NCBI GenBank assembly: GCA_902635965.1
Contig: CACPQA010000001.1
Coordinates: forward strand, 1-64,000
Length of the DNA stretch: 64,000 nt
Direction of reading: 5' to 3'
Source of the DNA: an uncultured Bacteroidota bacterium
GTDB lineage: Bacteria > Bacteroidota > Bacteroidia > Flavobacteriales > Flavobacteriaceae
Made by a program: the position numbers and the translations under genes. Positions 63,521-64,000 of the stretch are shown one piece after another. Positions within the stretch are counted from its first letter, which is position 1; the number at the start of each line of letters is the position of its first letter. Under the pieces are notes generated by a model. That model worked only from the letters and a program-made list of their open reading frames with translations. It did not search any database and was not told where the DNA came from.

Positions 63521-64000
63521 TTGAAAAACAAACTTATAATTATAACAGCATCATTTGTGTTCGCAGGAGGATGCAACAATGATAAAAATTACTCGGAAGC
63601 GGAATTAATTAAAAGAGCACACGCAATACACAATAAGGTTCTTACTTTAGATACTCATGCAGATACCCCTCTTAGAATGATTGAGCCAGGTTTTGATATG
63701 TCGGTCAGGCATGATCCAAAAAAAACAGGATCTAAAGTAGATTATCCAAGAATGAAAGAAGGTGATTTAGATGCTATCTTTTTCGCTGCTTTCGTTGCTC
63801 AAGACATAAGAGACGATAACGGTAATTTTAGAGCTAAATCTCTATGTTTGCAAATGATAGATTCAATAACAACATCTATTGATAGAAATTCCGACAAAGT
63901 AGGATTAGCATTAAACCCTGAAGATGCTTACTCTTTAGAAAAACAAGGGAAACATGCCATATACATCGGTATTGAAAATGGATACCCAATTGGCAGCGAC
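63521..64000 (+). CDS. Membrane dipeptidase (peptidase M19) lipoprotein, N-terminal part
   Basis: The first 160 codons are in the window; the frame is open to the right edge. The start is TTG 63521, giving MKNKLIIITASFVFAGGCNN with a lipobox (AGGC) at residue 18. The M19 motif LTLDTHADTPLRM (about 43-55) supplies the HxD zinc ligands, and the MKEGDLDAIFFAAFVAQ segment is typical of renal-dipeptidase-like enzymes. It would cleave dipeptides in the periplasm. It is divergent from the sugar transporter across 63 bp. Confidence 0.88.
   Translation, partial: MKNKLIIITASFVFAGGCNNDKNYSEAELIKRAHAIHNKVLTLDTHADTPLRMIEPGFDMSVRHDPKKTGSKVDYPRMKEGDLDAIFFAAFVAQDIRDDNGNFRAKSLCLQMIDSITTSIDRNSDKVGLALNPEDAYSLEKQGKHAIYIGIENGYPIGSD

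Noticed and set aside
1-64000. Search for mobile elements, toxin-antitoxin pairs, CRISPR arrays and defence genes
   Set aside because: No transposase, integrase, regularly spaced repeat or recognisable defence gene was seen; the window looks like core chromosome.

Overview
The window is a 64-kb stretch of chromosome from a member of the Bacteroidota, most likely a marine Flavobacteriia with a small, AT-rich, compact genome. The evidence is the combination of alternative complex III (ActCDEF) with a caa3/aa3-type oxidase, the type IX secretion (T9SS) and gliding proteins SprA and PorG, a T9SS cargo protease, tandem Skp/OmpH proteins beside BamA, and promoters carrying the Bacteroidota -7 element TAnnTTTG. 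No insertion sequence, prophage, CRISPR array or rRNA was seen. There is one tRNA, Leu(CAA). Genes are packed tightly: convergent genes end 1-9 bp apart or overlap, and several genes start with TTG or GTG.

Layout. Bases 1-5539 hold the end of actC, then actD, actE, actF, coxB and coxA, a quinol-to-oxygen electron transfer block closed by a strong hairpin terminator. Bases 5612-20770 carry ruvB, queG, an SLC45-like sugar transporter, a malic enzyme fused to a phosphotransacetylase-like domain, ruvA, the giant sprA, gcvH, a VanZ-like gene and tonB. Bases 20816-25847 are an oxidase assembly and subunit cluster: heme O synthase, two subunit III paralogues, subunit IV, a cysteine-free SCO-like protein, SCO, DUF420 and a 68-aa CxxC membrane protein. 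Bases 25919-33009 form an operon with its own palindromic operator: two membrane proteins, a winged-helix regulator, an ABC ATPase, two MacB-type permeases, an HlyD-type adaptor and a TolC-type channel.

Bases 33019-49868 are mostly housekeeping: tsaB, an Nfu protein, gamma carbonic anhydrase, the envelope block porG-uppS-bamA-skp-skp, nadK, pdxJ, an esterase, a GNAT acetyltransferase, aspartate kinase, a phosphoglycerate dehydrogenase-like enzyme, mgtE, rsmA, serS and ribF. Bases 49952-54453 encode a large T9SS-exported metalloprotease coupled to a small lipoprotein. Then come pth, rplY, prs and tRNA-Leu.

Bases 56898-60150 are the part I find most novel: a FecA-like TonB-dependent receptor with a haem-binding-domain protein behind it, next to a small protein built of two four-cysteine modules. 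Three copies of one palindrome (TTATTTAGAAT arms) lie upstream of these genes, which suggests a shared metal-responsive repressor. The window ends with an HExxH lipoprotein, a PfkB sugar kinase with a sugar-porter MFS transporter, and the start of a divergent M19 dipeptidase lipoprotein.
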